From: Ruminococcus sp.
GTDB lineage: Bacteria > Bacillota > Clostridia > Oscillospirales > Ruminococcaceae
Length of the DNA: 45,216 nucleotides
Direction of reading: 5' to 3'
Assembly (NCBI GenBank): GCA_015066815.1
Contig: SVNR01000022.1
Span: forward strand, 1 to 45,216
Positions 34,401-42,626 of the stretch are shown in pieces (the stretch's first letter is position 1; each line of letters starts with the position of its first letter). The notes beneath the pieces are model-generated. The model was not told where the DNA came from. It was given only the letters and a program-made list of their open reading frames with translations, and made no database searches. Both the position numbers and the translations under genes were made by a program.

Positions 34401-34913
34401 ATGACAGTAGTATGTATGCTTATAATAGCAGCGCTCCTTGCTGCTGCCGATCAGCTCATAAAGCTATGGGCTGTAAAAGAGCTTGCGGGAGGAGCGTCAG
34501 AAGAATTTATAAAAATAGCAGGAAAAGAAATAGTAAACCTTACATATACAGAAAACACCGGTGCCGCATTCAGTATGATGAGCGGAAAAAAGTGGTTCAC
34601 TATAGGTTTTGCTACAGTTGCACTGATAGTTTTTGTTGTCTATATGATAAAAAACTACAGAAACAGCAAGCTTGCCATGATTTTTTCAGCAATGGTCGTA
34701 GGCGGCGGAATAGGAAATCTCATAGACAGAGTACGTATCGGGTATGTGGTTGACTATATTGAAGTCAGACTTTTCAGATTTGCGATATTCAACTTTGCTG
34801 ATATCTGTGTAACAGTCGGGATAATTATTCTGATGATATTTATTCTTTTTGGCGGAAAAAGCTCTTCAGAAAATAAGCAGACCGTATCAGAGGAGAGCAA
34901 TGATGCAGGGTGA
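34401..34913 (+). CDS. lspA: Lipoprotein signal peptidase LspA
   Basis: Aspartyl protease in the membrane that cuts prolipoprotein signal peptides after lipid attachment; 170 residues. ATG 34401 is the first codon of the homologous region. Four membrane helices are visible (about 5-22, 62-84, 88-108, 130-152). Signature pieces are DQLIKLW, NTGAAFS and GGGIGNLIDRVRIGYVVDYI; the two catalytic aspartates lie in NLIDR and in FNFADI. A hydrophilic tail (SSSENKQTVSEESNDAG) is added. Its last 11 bases overlap the start of rluD, the usual neighbour. It would process lipoproteins such as the one at 16980. Confidence 0.96.
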   Translation: MTVVCMLIIAALLAAADQLIKLWAVKELAGGASEEFIKIAGKEIVNLTYTENTGAAFSMMSGKKWFTIGFATVALIVFVVYMIKNYRNSKLAMIFSAMVVGGGIGNLIDRVRIGYVVDYIEVRLFRFAIFNFADICVTVGIIILMIFILFGGKSSSENKQTVSEESNDAG

Positions 34914-35826
34914 AACTATCACAGAGACAGTAAATGAATCAGATTCAGCGCTCAGAATAGACAAGTGGATAACCACTGTGATAGGTGACCTTACAAGAAG
35001 CGCTGTTCAGAAAATAATATCAGACAACGCTGTGACGGTAAACGGAAAAGCAGTTTCGAAAAACTACAAGGTCGCTGCCGGTGATGTTGTAAAAATAATT
35101 ATTCCCGAACCCACAGAGCTTTCTGCAGAGCCCGAAAACATACCGGTAAGCATAGTTTATGAGGACGATGATCTTCTTGTGGTCAACAAGCCGAAGGGAA
35201 TGGTAGTGCATCCTGCGGCAGGAAACTACAGCGGAACACTTGTGAACGCACTTATGTATCATTGCAAAGGCAGACTGTCGTCGATAAACGGTATAATCCG
35301 TCCGGGGATAGTTCACCGTATAGACAAGAACACAAGCGGTCTTCTTATTGTTGCCAAGAATGATTTTTCTCATAACATTCTTGCAGCTCAGATAAAAGAG
35401 CATTCTTTTACACGTGAGTATGAAGCTCTGGTATGCGGAAGACTGAAGGAAACCTCAGGTACGATAGATGCGCCTATAGGAAGACATAAGACAGACAGAA
35501 AAAAGATGTGTGTACAGGATCAGAATTCCAAAAACGCAGTTACGCACTATGAGGTCATAGAACAGTATGAAGGCTTTGCACATGTAAGGTTAAGGCTTGA
35601 AACGGGACGCACTCATCAGATACGCGTTCATATGAAGTATATAGGACATCCTGTATTCGGTGATGATGTTTACGGTACAGCGCACAGGTCAATCGAGGGG
35701 CAGTGTCTTCACGCAAGGAAGATAGGGTTTATTCATCCGACAACCGGAGAATATCTTGAGTTTGACAGTCCTCTGCCGGAGTATTTTACCGCAGTACTTG
35801 ATAAAATAAAAAAACAACTAAAATAA
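34903..35826 (+). CDS. RluA/RluD-family ribosomal large-subunit pseudouridine synthase
   Basis: Converts uridines of 23S rRNA to pseudouridine; 307 residues. ATG 34903 is chosen because AGGAG (34891-34895) lies 7 bases upstream; the longer frame from 34849 is out of place within lspA. An N-terminal S4 domain (RIDKWITTVIGDLTRSAVQ) precedes the catalytic domain, where the nucleophile is Asp141 in HRIDKNTSGLL. GRTHQIRVHMKYIGHPV is the conserved motif II. This is the YlyB/RluD type that follows lspA in Firmicutes; the exact target uridines are not readable from sequence. Confidence 0.95.
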   Translation: MQGETITETVNESDSALRIDKWITTVIGDLTRSAVQKIISDNAVTVNGKAVSKNYKVAAGDVVKIIIPEPTELSAEPENIPVSIVYEDDDLLVVNKPKGMVVHPAAGNYSGTLVNALMYHCKGRLSSINGIIRPGIVHRIDKNTSGLLIVAKNDFSHNILAAQIKEHSFTREYEALVCGRLKETSGTIDAPIGRHKTDRKKMCVQDQNSKNAVTHYEVIEQYEGFAHVRLRLETGRTHQIRVHMKYIGHPVFGDDVYGTAHRSIEGQCLHARKIGFIHPTTGEYLEFDSPLPEYFTAVLDKIKKQLK

Positions 35827-35845
35827 TTTACGGAGGAGATATTTT

Positions 35846-36685
35846 ATGGATTCCACAATTAAAAAGCAGCTTGAGATGACAGCCGTAAAAGTAAGAATGG
35901 GTGTTATCGAAGGTACATTTAATGCGAAGTCCGGTCATCCGGGCGGATCGCTTTCGATTTCAGACCTGCTTACATATTTATATTCAGTAAAAATGAATAT
36001 AAACCCTTCCGATCCTGATATGAAGGACAGAGACAGACTTGTTCTCTCAAAGGGTCACTGCGCTCCCGCACTTTATTCCGTACTTGCGGAAAAAGGCTTT
36101 TTCCCGAAGGAAGAGTTAAAATCCCTCAGACATATAGGTGCACTTCTTCAGGGCCATCCATGTATTCATATCCCGGGTGTTGATATGAGTAGCGGATCAC
36201 TCGGTCAGGGTATATCGGCAGCATGCGGTATGGCACTTGCCGGCAAGCTTGACAATGCTGATTACAAGGTTTACACGATCCTCGGAGACGGTGAGATCGA
36301 AGAGGGTCAGGTATGGGAGGCTGCAATGTTTGCTGCTCACTACAAGCTTGATAACCTTGTTGCTATAGTTGACAATAACGGACTTCAGATAGACGGCAAA
36401 ATATCAGAGGTTTGCTCTCCGGAGCCTATCACTGACAAGTTTGCTGCTTTTGGCTGGCATGTTATTACAATGGACGCTCATGATTTTGATTCCATAGAAA
36501 AGGCTTTTGATGAGGCAGAAAAAATATCCGGCAAGCCTGTTGCAATTATTCAGAAGAGTATCAAGGGCAAGGGTGTTTCGTTTATGGAGGATAAGTGTTC
36601 ATGGCACGGAACTGCGCCTAATAAAGAGCAGTATGATCAGGCTATGGCAGAGCTTAACGAGCGCCTTAGCTCGCTTGAGGCTTAA
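35846..36685 (+). CDS. Transketolase, N-terminal (thiamine pyrophosphate) subunit
   Basis: Catalytic half of a split transketolase of the pentose phosphate pathway; 279 residues. ATG 35846 follows GGAGGAGA. The TPP and substrate residues appear in SGHPGGSLSISDLL, LSKGHCAPALYSVLAEKG and the TPP motif GDGEIEEGQVWEAAMFAAH...DNNGLQ. SIKGKGVSFME is the substrate-loop region. The partner with the remaining domains begins 23 bases downstream. A two-gene transketolase is common in Clostridia and archaea, so this is normal and not a broken gene. Confidence 0.95.
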   Translation: MDSTIKKQLEMTAVKVRMGVIEGTFNAKSGHPGGSLSISDLLTYLYSVKMNINPSDPDMKDRDRLVLSKGHCAPALYSVLAEKGFFPKEELKSLRHIGALLQGHPCIHIPGVDMSSGSLGQGISAACGMALAGKLDNADYKVYTILGDGEIEEGQVWEAAMFAAHYKLDNLVAIVDNNGLQIDGKISEVCSPEPITDKFAAFGWHVITMDAHDFDSIEKAFDEAEKISGKPVAIIQKSIKGKGVSFMEDKCSWHGTAPNKEQYDQAMAELNERLSSLEA

Positions 36686-36708
36686 TATTGAGATAGGAGA
36701 GTAGTATT

Positions 36709-37662
36709 ATGGCAGATATAATAAAAAAAGCTACGCGAGAGAGCTACGGTGAAGCTTTAAAGGAGCTTGCAAAGGAATGCGACAAGCTTGTTGTTCTTGA
36801 TGCGGATCTCGCTGAAGCAACAAAGACAGTAATGTTCAAGAAGGAGTATCCGGAAAGATTTATAGACTGCGGTATAGCTGAAGCAAATATGATGGGTGTT
36901 GCAGCCGGTCTTGCTGCGGCAGGAAAAATTCCTTTTGCAAGCAGCTTTGCGATGTTTGCTGCCGGACGTGCATTTGAAATAGTAAGAAACTCCATCGGCT
37001 ATCCTCATCTTAATGTAAAGATCGGTGCAACTCATGCAGGTATATCCGTAGGTGAAGACGGTGCTACACATCAGTGCAACGAGGATATAGCTCTTATGAG
37101 AACTATTCCCGGCATGACTATCATAAACCCTGCTGACCATGTTGAAGCAAAGGCGGCAGTCAAGGCAGCAGCTGCATACGAAGGTCCTGTTTATCTTCGT
37201 TTCGGAAGACTTGCCGCACCTGTTTTTAACGATGAGGCAACATACAGATTTGAGATAGGCAAGGGTATCGGACTTAAGGATGGTACTGATGTTACGATCA
37301 TCGCTACAGGTCTTATGGTAAACGAAGCTCTTGAAGCTGCAAAGATGCTTGAGGCTGACGGAATAAACGCACGAGTTATCAATATCCATACAATAAAGCC
37401 TCTTGACAAGGAAATAGTTTGCAAGGCTGCAAAAGAAACAGGACTCATAGTTACTGTTGAGGAACACAGTATTATCGGCGGTCTTGGTTCAGCAGTTTCT
37501 GAGGCTGTTACAGAGTGCTGTCCTGTACCGGTTGTAAGGATCGGAGTAAACGACGAATTCGGCCACAGCGGTCCGGCAGTCGATCTTCTTAAGGAGTTCG
37601 GACTTTGCAAGGAAAACATTGCAGTTAAGGTAAAGGAAGCTGTTGACAGATTCAAAAAATAA
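36709..37662 (+). CDS. Transketolase, C-terminal subunit
   Basis: Second subunit of the split transketolase, 317 residues. ATG 36709 follows AGGAGAG. The pyrimidine-binding domain shows VVLDADLAEATKT, DCGIAEANMMGVAAGLAA (with the catalytic glutamate in GIAEANM) and HAGISVGEDGATHQ. The C-terminal domain runs from GTDVTIIATGLMVNEALEA through TVEEHSIIGGLGSAVSE. It is followed by a strong terminator, ending the transcript that starts with rluD or before. Confidence 0.95.
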   Translation: MADIIKKATRESYGEALKELAKECDKLVVLDADLAEATKTVMFKKEYPERFIDCGIAEANMMGVAAGLAAAGKIPFASSFAMFAAGRAFEIVRNSIGYPHLNVKIGATHAGISVGEDGATHQCNEDIALMRTIPGMTIINPADHVEAKAAVKAAAAYEGPVYLRFGRLAAPVFNDEATYRFEIGKGIGLKDGTDVTIIATGLMVNEALEAAKMLEADGINARVINIHTIKPLDKEIVCKAAKETGLIVTVEEHSIIGGLGSAVSEAVTECCPVPVVRIGVNDEFGHSGPAVDLLKEFGLCKENIAVKVKEAVDRFKK

Positions 37663-37676
37663 TATTTTAAGATAAG

Positions 37677-37733
37677 GCTGCTGCAGTCAGGTATCCGTGT
37701 AAGATGCTCTGACTGCGGCTGCTTTGTTTTTTT
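37677..37733 (+). terminator. Rho-independent terminator after the transketolase genes
   Basis: GCTGCTGCAGTCAG (37677-37690) pairs with CTGACTGCGGCTGC (37709-37722), with one mismatch and one G-U pair, followed by TTTGTTTTTTT. Confidence 0.85.
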
Positions 37734-37851
37734 GAGAAATTATATTGACCGAAAAATATATTTTTAGTTCACTATGGCATAATACAGCTTTGTCAGAATA
37801 TATTTTTTTGTGCACAGTTTATAGCGTGACAAAATTTTATAATAAATTCAC

Positions 37852-37880
37852 TTGCAGTTTTCACAAAAATATGTTAAAAT
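37852..37880 (+). promoter_or_regulatory. Sigma-A promoter of the Ddl-like gene
   Basis: TTGCAG (37852-37857) and TAAAAT (37875-37880) are 17 bases apart. Upstream, 37734-37851 is AT-rich and holds one TTCACTATG half-site resembling the dispersed repeat, but no gene. Confidence 0.6.
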
Positions 37881-37932
37881 AAATAAATAAAGCGTCTATT
37901 GCAGAATTAAAAATAACTAAGGGGGGATGCAT

Positions 37933-39006
37933 ATGTCAAAAATAAGAGCAGCAATAATTTTTGGCGGAGTTTCCAATGAATATGAAACCTCTCTTCTGGC
38001 AGCGGCATCTATTATAGATAATATTGATACAGAAGAATACGAAACAGTCTGCATAGGAATAACAAGAAAGGGAAGATGGCTGTACTATCCGGGCACAAGC
38101 CAGGAAATTCTGAATGACACGTGGAGCGAAAATCCTGACTGTACGCCGGTGGTGATATCTCCCGACCCTAACAGGAACGGCATAATAAAACTTGAAAACG
38201 GGGAAGCATCATTTTTTAAGATAGACGTTATCTTTCCTGTACTTTACGGAAAAAACGGCGAGGACGGAACCATTGCCGGAATGCTTCGTATCACGGGTAT
38301 ACCATATGTAGGAAGCGACCTTATGGCATCTGCTGCCTGCATGGACAAAACCTACACACGAATGGTTCTCGGATACAACGGCTTCAAGACCTCAAACTGG
38401 CGTATGATGTTCAGAAACGAGCTGTCACTGCTTGACAGGAAGTGCAGCCAGTATTGCGAAGAGCTTGAGTTTCCGATAATAGTAAAGCCTGCAAACTTCG
38501 GTTCTTCAAACAGTCTGAACACAGCCAACGACATGGATACTCTCAGACATGCTATCAAGATCGCACTTGCACAGGACGAAAAGGTTGTAGTTGAGGAGTT
38601 TGTAAAGGGAAAAGAAATAGAAGTCGCAGTGATAGGCTATGATACACTTACTGTTTCAGAACCGGGAGAGGTAGTCATAAAAAAAGATGACTTTGACTTC
38701 AACTCAATGTTCAGCAGACACGAGTATATAGTTCCTGCGGATATCGATCCCGATGTGGCGGTACTTCTCAAGGAGACAGCAGAGCAGGTATACAGACTTA
38801 TGGGCTGTTCGGGAATGGCACGAATAGACTTCTACTATAATGAAGCGGGAGATATAGTCATAAGCCAGATAAACCCGGTTCCTGAGATCTCTGCGGACAG
38901 TATGTTTGTAAAGCTTATGGAGAACGAAGGCTATAACTTTACAGAGCTGATAAGCCTGCTTCTTATACAGGCAATCGATGATTACGACGGAAAGTCGTCA
39001 GTCTGA
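37933..39006 (+). CDS. D-alanine--D-alanine ligase-like ATP-grasp enzyme, divergent
   Basis: Probably joins two D-amino or related acids with ATP, as Ddl does for the cell wall; 357 residues. ATG 37933 is used because AAGGGGGGAT (37919-37928) is well placed for it and overlaps the ATG at 37927. Ddl features are IFGGVSNEYETSL, FPVLYGKNGEDGTIAGML, IVKPANFGSSNSL, VVVEEFVKGKEIEVAVIG and MARIDFYY. Expected residues are changed: the H of the SxEH motif is Y, the omega-loop tyrosine/lysine pair is replaced by DFDFNSMFSRHEY, and the NTMPG region reads NPVPEIS. Substrate may differ from D-Ala plus D-Ala. A canonical Ddl is not visible in this window. Confidence 0.82.
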   Translation: MSKIRAAIIFGGVSNEYETSLLAAASIIDNIDTEEYETVCIGITRKGRWLYYPGTSQEILNDTWSENPDCTPVVISPDPNRNGIIKLENGEASFFKIDVIFPVLYGKNGEDGTIAGMLRITGIPYVGSDLMASAACMDKTYTRMVLGYNGFKTSNWRMMFRNELSLLDRKCSQYCEELEFPIIVKPANFGSSNSLNTANDMDTLRHAIKIALAQDEKVVVEEFVKGKEIEVAVIGYDTLTVSEPGEVVIKKDDFDFNSMFSRHEYIVPADIDPDVAVLLKETAEQVYRLMGCSGMARIDFYYNEAGDIVISQINPVPEISADSMFVKLMENEGYNFTELISLLLIQAIDDYDGKSSV

Positions 39007-39023
39007 CCGGAGGAAAACCTGAT

Positions 39024-39455
39024 ATGAAAGAAAATACCAGAGCGGTAATAATAAAAATGAAAAGCGTACAGACAGTTGACGGAGAGTCAACGGAGATGGA
39101 GCTTATAACAGAAGGAAGCTTTTCCTGCAGCGACAGAAGCTATAAGGTCAGCTACAAGGATTCGGAGGCGACAGGCTTTGAAGACTGCACCACCTCAGTT
39201 GAGGTTATGAGTGACAGCTTTGCGACGATAAACAGAGACGGAGACGCTCCGTCAAGTCTTGTCCTCGAAATAAACAAGAAGCACCATTGTCATTATGGAA
39301 CACCGTACGGTGACATGATGGTAGGTATATATGCACACAAGATAAAAAACGAGCTTGCAGAGGACGGCGGACACCTGTATATGAAGTATACGATTGATGT
39401 AAACTCCTCATATATTTCAGACAACGAAATAATAATGGAAATAGAAAAAATATGA
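39024..39455 (+). CDS. DUF1934 family protein
   Basis: 143 residues starting at ATG 39024, after CGGAGGAAA. It is an eight- to ten-strand beta-barrel (calycin-like) by pattern: alternating strands such as VIIKMKSVQTV, MELITEGSF, VSYKDSEATGF and MKYTIDVNSSYISDNEIIMEIE. The closest known relative is the B. subtilis YwiB group (DUF1934), whose role is unclear. It follows the Ddl-like gene by 17 bases, so it is probably co-transcribed. The Cys-containing loop and the basic KKHHCHYG stretch are noticeable. No catalytic residues can be named. Confidence 0.8.
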   Translation: MKENTRAVIIKMKSVQTVDGESTEMELITEGSFSCSDRSYKVSYKDSEATGFEDCTTSVEVMSDSFATINRDGDAPSSLVLEINKKHHCHYGTPYGDMMVGIYAHKIKNELAEDGGHLYMKYTIDVNSSYISDNEIIMEIEKI

Positions 39456-39658
39456 TTTGATTTTTTTTAAATTCTAACAGTCACTTATTAACCTTAAAAC
39501 TTAATAAATGACTATTAAAATATAATCCTATAATATTTTGACAATATAATCAAGTTTTAAAGGAAATCGTCCGAAGATATTTCTGTTAAAAAATTTTATA
39601 CAAAAAAATATTTACAATAAGTAAAATATCATTACACTCAAAAGAGTAACGTTAACAG

Positions 39659-39694
39659 TTTGTTCACAACTAAGAACAAAAAATGTGCTACAAT
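39659..39694 (+). promoter_or_regulatory. Extended -10 promoter with an overlapping dyad, upstream of the PucR-type gene
   Basis: TTTGTTC (39659-39665) and GAACAAA (39674-39680) form a dyad of 7-bp arms around 8 bases. An extended -10, TGCTACAAT (39686-39694), lies just downstream, so the dyad covers the -35 region and could be an operator. The rest of the 327-base gap (39456-39782) is AT-rich with repeated TATAAT-like tracts and no coding frame. Confidence 0.45.
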
Positions 39695-39782
39695 CTGTAA
39701 TGAATAGCGTATTATAATAAACTTTCTTTATTGAAAACATTGATTTTATGCATATATAACAAATGCAGAAAGGAATAATTTT

Positions 39783-40868
39783 ATGGCTAACAGATTATTT
39801 CAGGGTTTAATTCACCAGATGTTTGAAACTGTAGGTGCAACTATAGGTGTCGTTGATGAAACAGCCTCAATAATTGCATGCAGTGATTTCACAAAAATAG
39901 GAACAACCAATGAGTTTGTATCGCTTGATCTTAATGGTTCAGCAGATATATTTATCCGTGACGGCTTCACATACAAGCCGTTCGGCTCAAACATAAAGCC
40001 TGACTATGCGGTTTTTGTTGAGGGAACAGATGATACTGCTGCAAAGTATGCAAGCATACTTGCTATCACTCTGACAAACATCAAGCAGTATTATGATGAG
40101 AAGTATGACAGAAACAACTTCATAAAAAATGTCGTACTCGATAACGTACTTCCCGGCGATATCGTGATAAAGGCAAGAGAGCTTCACTTTAACGCTGAGG
40201 TAAGCAGAGTTGTTCTTCTCATCAGAATAGTTTCAGCAAACGATATATCAGCTTATGATGTAATCCAGAACCTCTTCCCTGACAAGAGCAAGGATTTTGT
40301 ATTTAACATCACAGAGACAGATATCGTACTTGTAAAGGAAATCAAGAACACAGTTGACTCTAAGGATCTTGAAAAGCTTGCACGTTCTATCGCAGATACG
40401 CTCAGCGGTGAGTTCTATACAAGAGTAAACGTAGGCATAGGAAATCCTGTAGTAGGAGTCAAGGAGCTTGCACGTTCCTTCAAGGAAGCTCAGACAGCGC
40501 TTGAAGTAGGAAAGGTGTTTGATACCGATAAGGTTATCGTAAGCTATGACAACCTCGGAATTGCAAGACTTGTATATCATCTTCCTACAACTCTTTGTGA
40601 AACATTTCTTCACGAGGTATTCAAGAGAGGCAGCATAGAGTCACTTGACCATGAAACACTTTTTACTATTCAGAGATTTTTCGAAAACAACCTCAACGTT
40701 TCCGAAACCTCAAGAAAGCTTTTTGTTCACAGAAACACACTTGTTTACAGACTTGAAAAAATCAAAAAGCTTACCGGACTTGATCTCAGAGAGTTTGATC
40801 ATGCGATAATCTTCAAGATAGCTCTTATGGTTAAAAAATACTTATCGGCAAATCCCGTTAAGTTTTAA
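39783..40868 (+). CDS. PucR/CdaR-type transcriptional regulator
   Basis: 361 residues, ATG 39783 after GAAAGGA. The N-terminal part (about 1-120) looks like a ligand-sensing GAF or sugar-diacid-type domain, with TIGVVDETASIIACSD. The middle resembles the GGDEF-like CdaR domain. The C-terminus is the PucR helix-turn-helix: FENNLNVSETSRKLFVHRNTLVYRLEKIKKLTG (about residues 300-333), the conserved region of the family. It sits ahead of ftsE, ftsX and the wall hydrolase gene, so it may control them; the effector is unknown. Such a gene before ftsEX is common in Oscillospiraceae, from my memory. Confidence 0.85.
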   Translation: MANRLFQGLIHQMFETVGATIGVVDETASIIACSDFTKIGTTNEFVSLDLNGSADIFIRDGFTYKPFGSNIKPDYAVFVEGTDDTAAKYASILAITLTNIKQYYDEKYDRNNFIKNVVLDNVLPGDIVIKARELHFNAEVSRVVLLIRIVSANDISAYDVIQNLFPDKSKDFVFNITETDIVLVKEIKNTVDSKDLEKLARSIADTLSGEFYTRVNVGIGNPVVGVKELARSFKEAQTALEVGKVFDTDKVIVSYDNLGIARLVYHLPTTLCETFLHEVFKRGSIESLDHETLFTIQRFFENNLNVSETSRKLFVHRNTLVYRLEKIKKLTGLDLREFDHAIIFKIALMVKKYLSANPVKF

Positions 40869-40877
40869 TTGATATCC

Positions 40878-40914
40878 GGCACGTATCTCCGGTGCCTGCA
40901 CCTCATGTGCAGGC
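40878..40914 (+). promoter_or_regulatory. Overlapping alternative hairpins in the ftsE leader
   Basis: GGCAC (40878-40882) can pair with GTGCC (40892-40896), but the same GCC is needed for the stronger stem GCCTGCAC (40894-40901) with GTGCAGGC (40907-40914) around the loop CTCAT. The two cannot form together. No T-run follows, so any switch would act through translation or RNA stability. Confidence 0.4.
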
Positions 40915-40978
40915 ATTAAACGTAAAAAATACGAAAAAAATATTTCCGGCCGGAAAAAAAATCAAGGCGGTGTATTAC

Positions 40979-41680
40979 TTGGTAGAACTAAAAAATGTAT
41001 GTGTTGCATACAACAAGGGACATAACGTTATCAACGGTATAAACATCCATATAGATGACGGTGATTTTACGTTCATAGTTGGTGCATCAGGTGCAGGAAA
41101 GAGTACGCTTATCAAGCTTCTTCTCAAGGAGGTTGATGCCAGCGACGGAGTCGTTATGGTAAACGGTTATAACCTCAGAACTCTCAAGAAAAACAGAGTT
41201 CCGAAGTTCAGAAGAACTATAGGCGTGGTTTTTCAGGATTTCAGACTTATACCGTCGATGACGGTATATGAAAACATAGCGTTTGTACTTCGTGTAATCA
41301 ACGCGCCAAGATCCTATATCAAGAAGAGAGTATCATATGTTATAGGACTTGTGGGTCTTCAGAACAAAATGAAATCATACCCGAATGAGCTTTCAGGCGG
41401 TGAGCAGCAGCGTGTTGCTCTTGCAAGAGCTCTTGTAAACGATCCTAAGCTTCTCATAGCGGACGAGCCTACCGGAAACGTAGACCCTGAGCTTTCTCAG
41501 GAGATAGTCGGACTGCTCAAGGCAATAAATCAGTGCGGTACTACCGTGGTGATGGTTACTCATGAGCACGAGCTTGTAAAGCATTTCGGAGGACGTCTTA
41601 TCAACATAAATCAGGGAACAGTTATCTATGATGATGTTATTGACGGAGAAGCAGATGCGTTGATGGATGACACAGTTTAA
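40979..41680 (+). CDS. ftsE: Cell division ATP-binding protein FtsE
   Basis: ATPase of the FtsEX complex, which activates peptidoglycan hydrolases at the septum instead of transporting a solute; 233 residues. The TTG start at 40979 follows AAGGCGGTG (40964-40972) and opens the family start [10 protein letters not shown]; the longer frame from 40892 is leader. Walker A is GASGAGKST (residues 35-43). The Q-loop is [17 protein letters not shown], the signature [15 protein letters not shown], Walker [13 protein letters not shown] and the switch [10 protein letters not shown]. The stop overlaps the ribosome binding site of ftsX. Confidence 0.96.
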   Translation: MVELKNVCVAYNKGHNVINGINIHIDDGDFTFIVGASGAGKSTLIKLLLKEVDASDGVVMVNGYNLRTLKKNRVPKFRRTIGVVFQDFRLIPSMTVYENIAFVLRVINAPRSYIKKRVSYVIGLVGLQNKMKSYPNELSGGEQQRVALARALVNDPKLLIADEPTGNVDPELSQEIVGLLKAINQCGTTVVMVTHEHELVKHFGGRLININQGTVIYDDVIDGEADALMDDTV

Positions 41681-41693
41681 GGGGTGATTCTAC

Positions 41694-42593
41694 ATAGGCA
41701 GTTTATTTTATCTTATCGGTCAGGGCTTCAAGAACGTATGGCATAACCGTATAATGGGCGTGGCAACATGCTGCGTACTTATGGTTTCCCTGCTTCTTGT
41801 CGGAATATCTTCACTTTTTGTAATGAATGTCGAGATTCTTCTCGGTTCTATAGAAAACAAGAACGAAGTAGTTCTTTTCATAAAGGAAGATACACCTGAG
41901 GATAAGCTTTCAGAGGCAGAAAATTCAATAAAGCAGATTCCTAACATTGCACAGGTAAGCTATTATCCTAAGGATGCTGCGCTTGAGAATTTTATTTCTC
42001 AGATGCAGGGCTATGAAGAGGTTTATGAAGAACTCAGAAAAGACAATCCTCTTCCGGATGCTTTTAACATAAAAGTATCCGACACATCAAAAATGGAAGA
42101 AACGGTAGACGAGCTTAACTCATTAAGCTTTACGGAAAAAATAAAAGCTCCTACAGAGTTCGCACAGATACTTACCAAGCTCAGAAAGGTAGTTTTTGTT
42201 ATTTCCATAACACTTCTTACAGCACTTATACTTGTTTCACTCATAATGATTTCAAACTCGACAAGAGCCAGTGTCTATGCACGACGCCGTGAGATCAATA
42301 TAATGAAGTATGTAGGTGCCACAAACTCATTTATCCGTATGCCTTTCTTTTTTGAAGGACTTTTTACCGGGTTTATTTCCGGAATAGGAGCCTCGGTAAT
42401 TACATATTATGGTTATACAGCACTTATGGATATCATAAAGAACGATATTTCTTTCTGGCAGATGCTGGGCGTATCAGAGCCGCTTCCGTATGATGAGGTC
42501 AAGTATATAATGCTTGCGGTATATCTTTGTATTGGTGCGGTCATAGGCGCACTCGGAAGTGTTATAAGTACATCGAAGCATCTTCAGGTATAA
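41694..42593 (+). CDS. ftsX: Cell division protein FtsX, apparently starting at an ATA codon
   Basis: Membrane partner of FtsE; 299 residues if translation begins at ATA 41694-41696, the full family length. No ATG, GTG or TTG lies between the in-frame stop at 41685-41687 and the ATG at 41754. The site AAGGGGTGA (41679-41687) is well placed for 41694. Residues 3-22 then read GSLFYLIGQGFKNVWHNRIM, a typical FtsX N-terminus. Starting at 41754 would remove it and leave no ribosome binding site. Helix 1 is followed by an extracellular loop (NEVVLFIKEDTPEDKLSEAE, about residues 55-165), then three helices, with RRREINIMKYVGATNSFI between. Confidence 0.9.
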   Translation: MGSLFYLIGQGFKNVWHNRIMGVATCCVLMVSLLLVGISSLFVMNVEILLGSIENKNEVVLFIKEDTPEDKLSEAENSIKQIPNIAQVSYYPKDAALENFISQMQGYEEVYEELRKDNPLPDAFNIKVSDTSKMEETVDELNSLSFTEKIKAPTEFAQILTKLRKVVFVISITLLTALILVSLIMISNSTRASVYARRREINIMKYVGATNSFIRMPFFFEGLFTGFISGIGASVITYYGYTALMDIIKNDISFWQMLGVSEPLPYDEVKYIMLAVYLCIGAVIGALGSVISTSKHLQV

Positions 42594-42626
42594 AAGAAAA
42601 TAATGTTTTTTCCGAAAGGAGTAATG

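Noticed and set aside
35846-37662. Broken transketolase gene
   Set aside because: The two genes each have their own ribosome binding site and complete domains; a two-subunit transketolase is normal in Clostridia.
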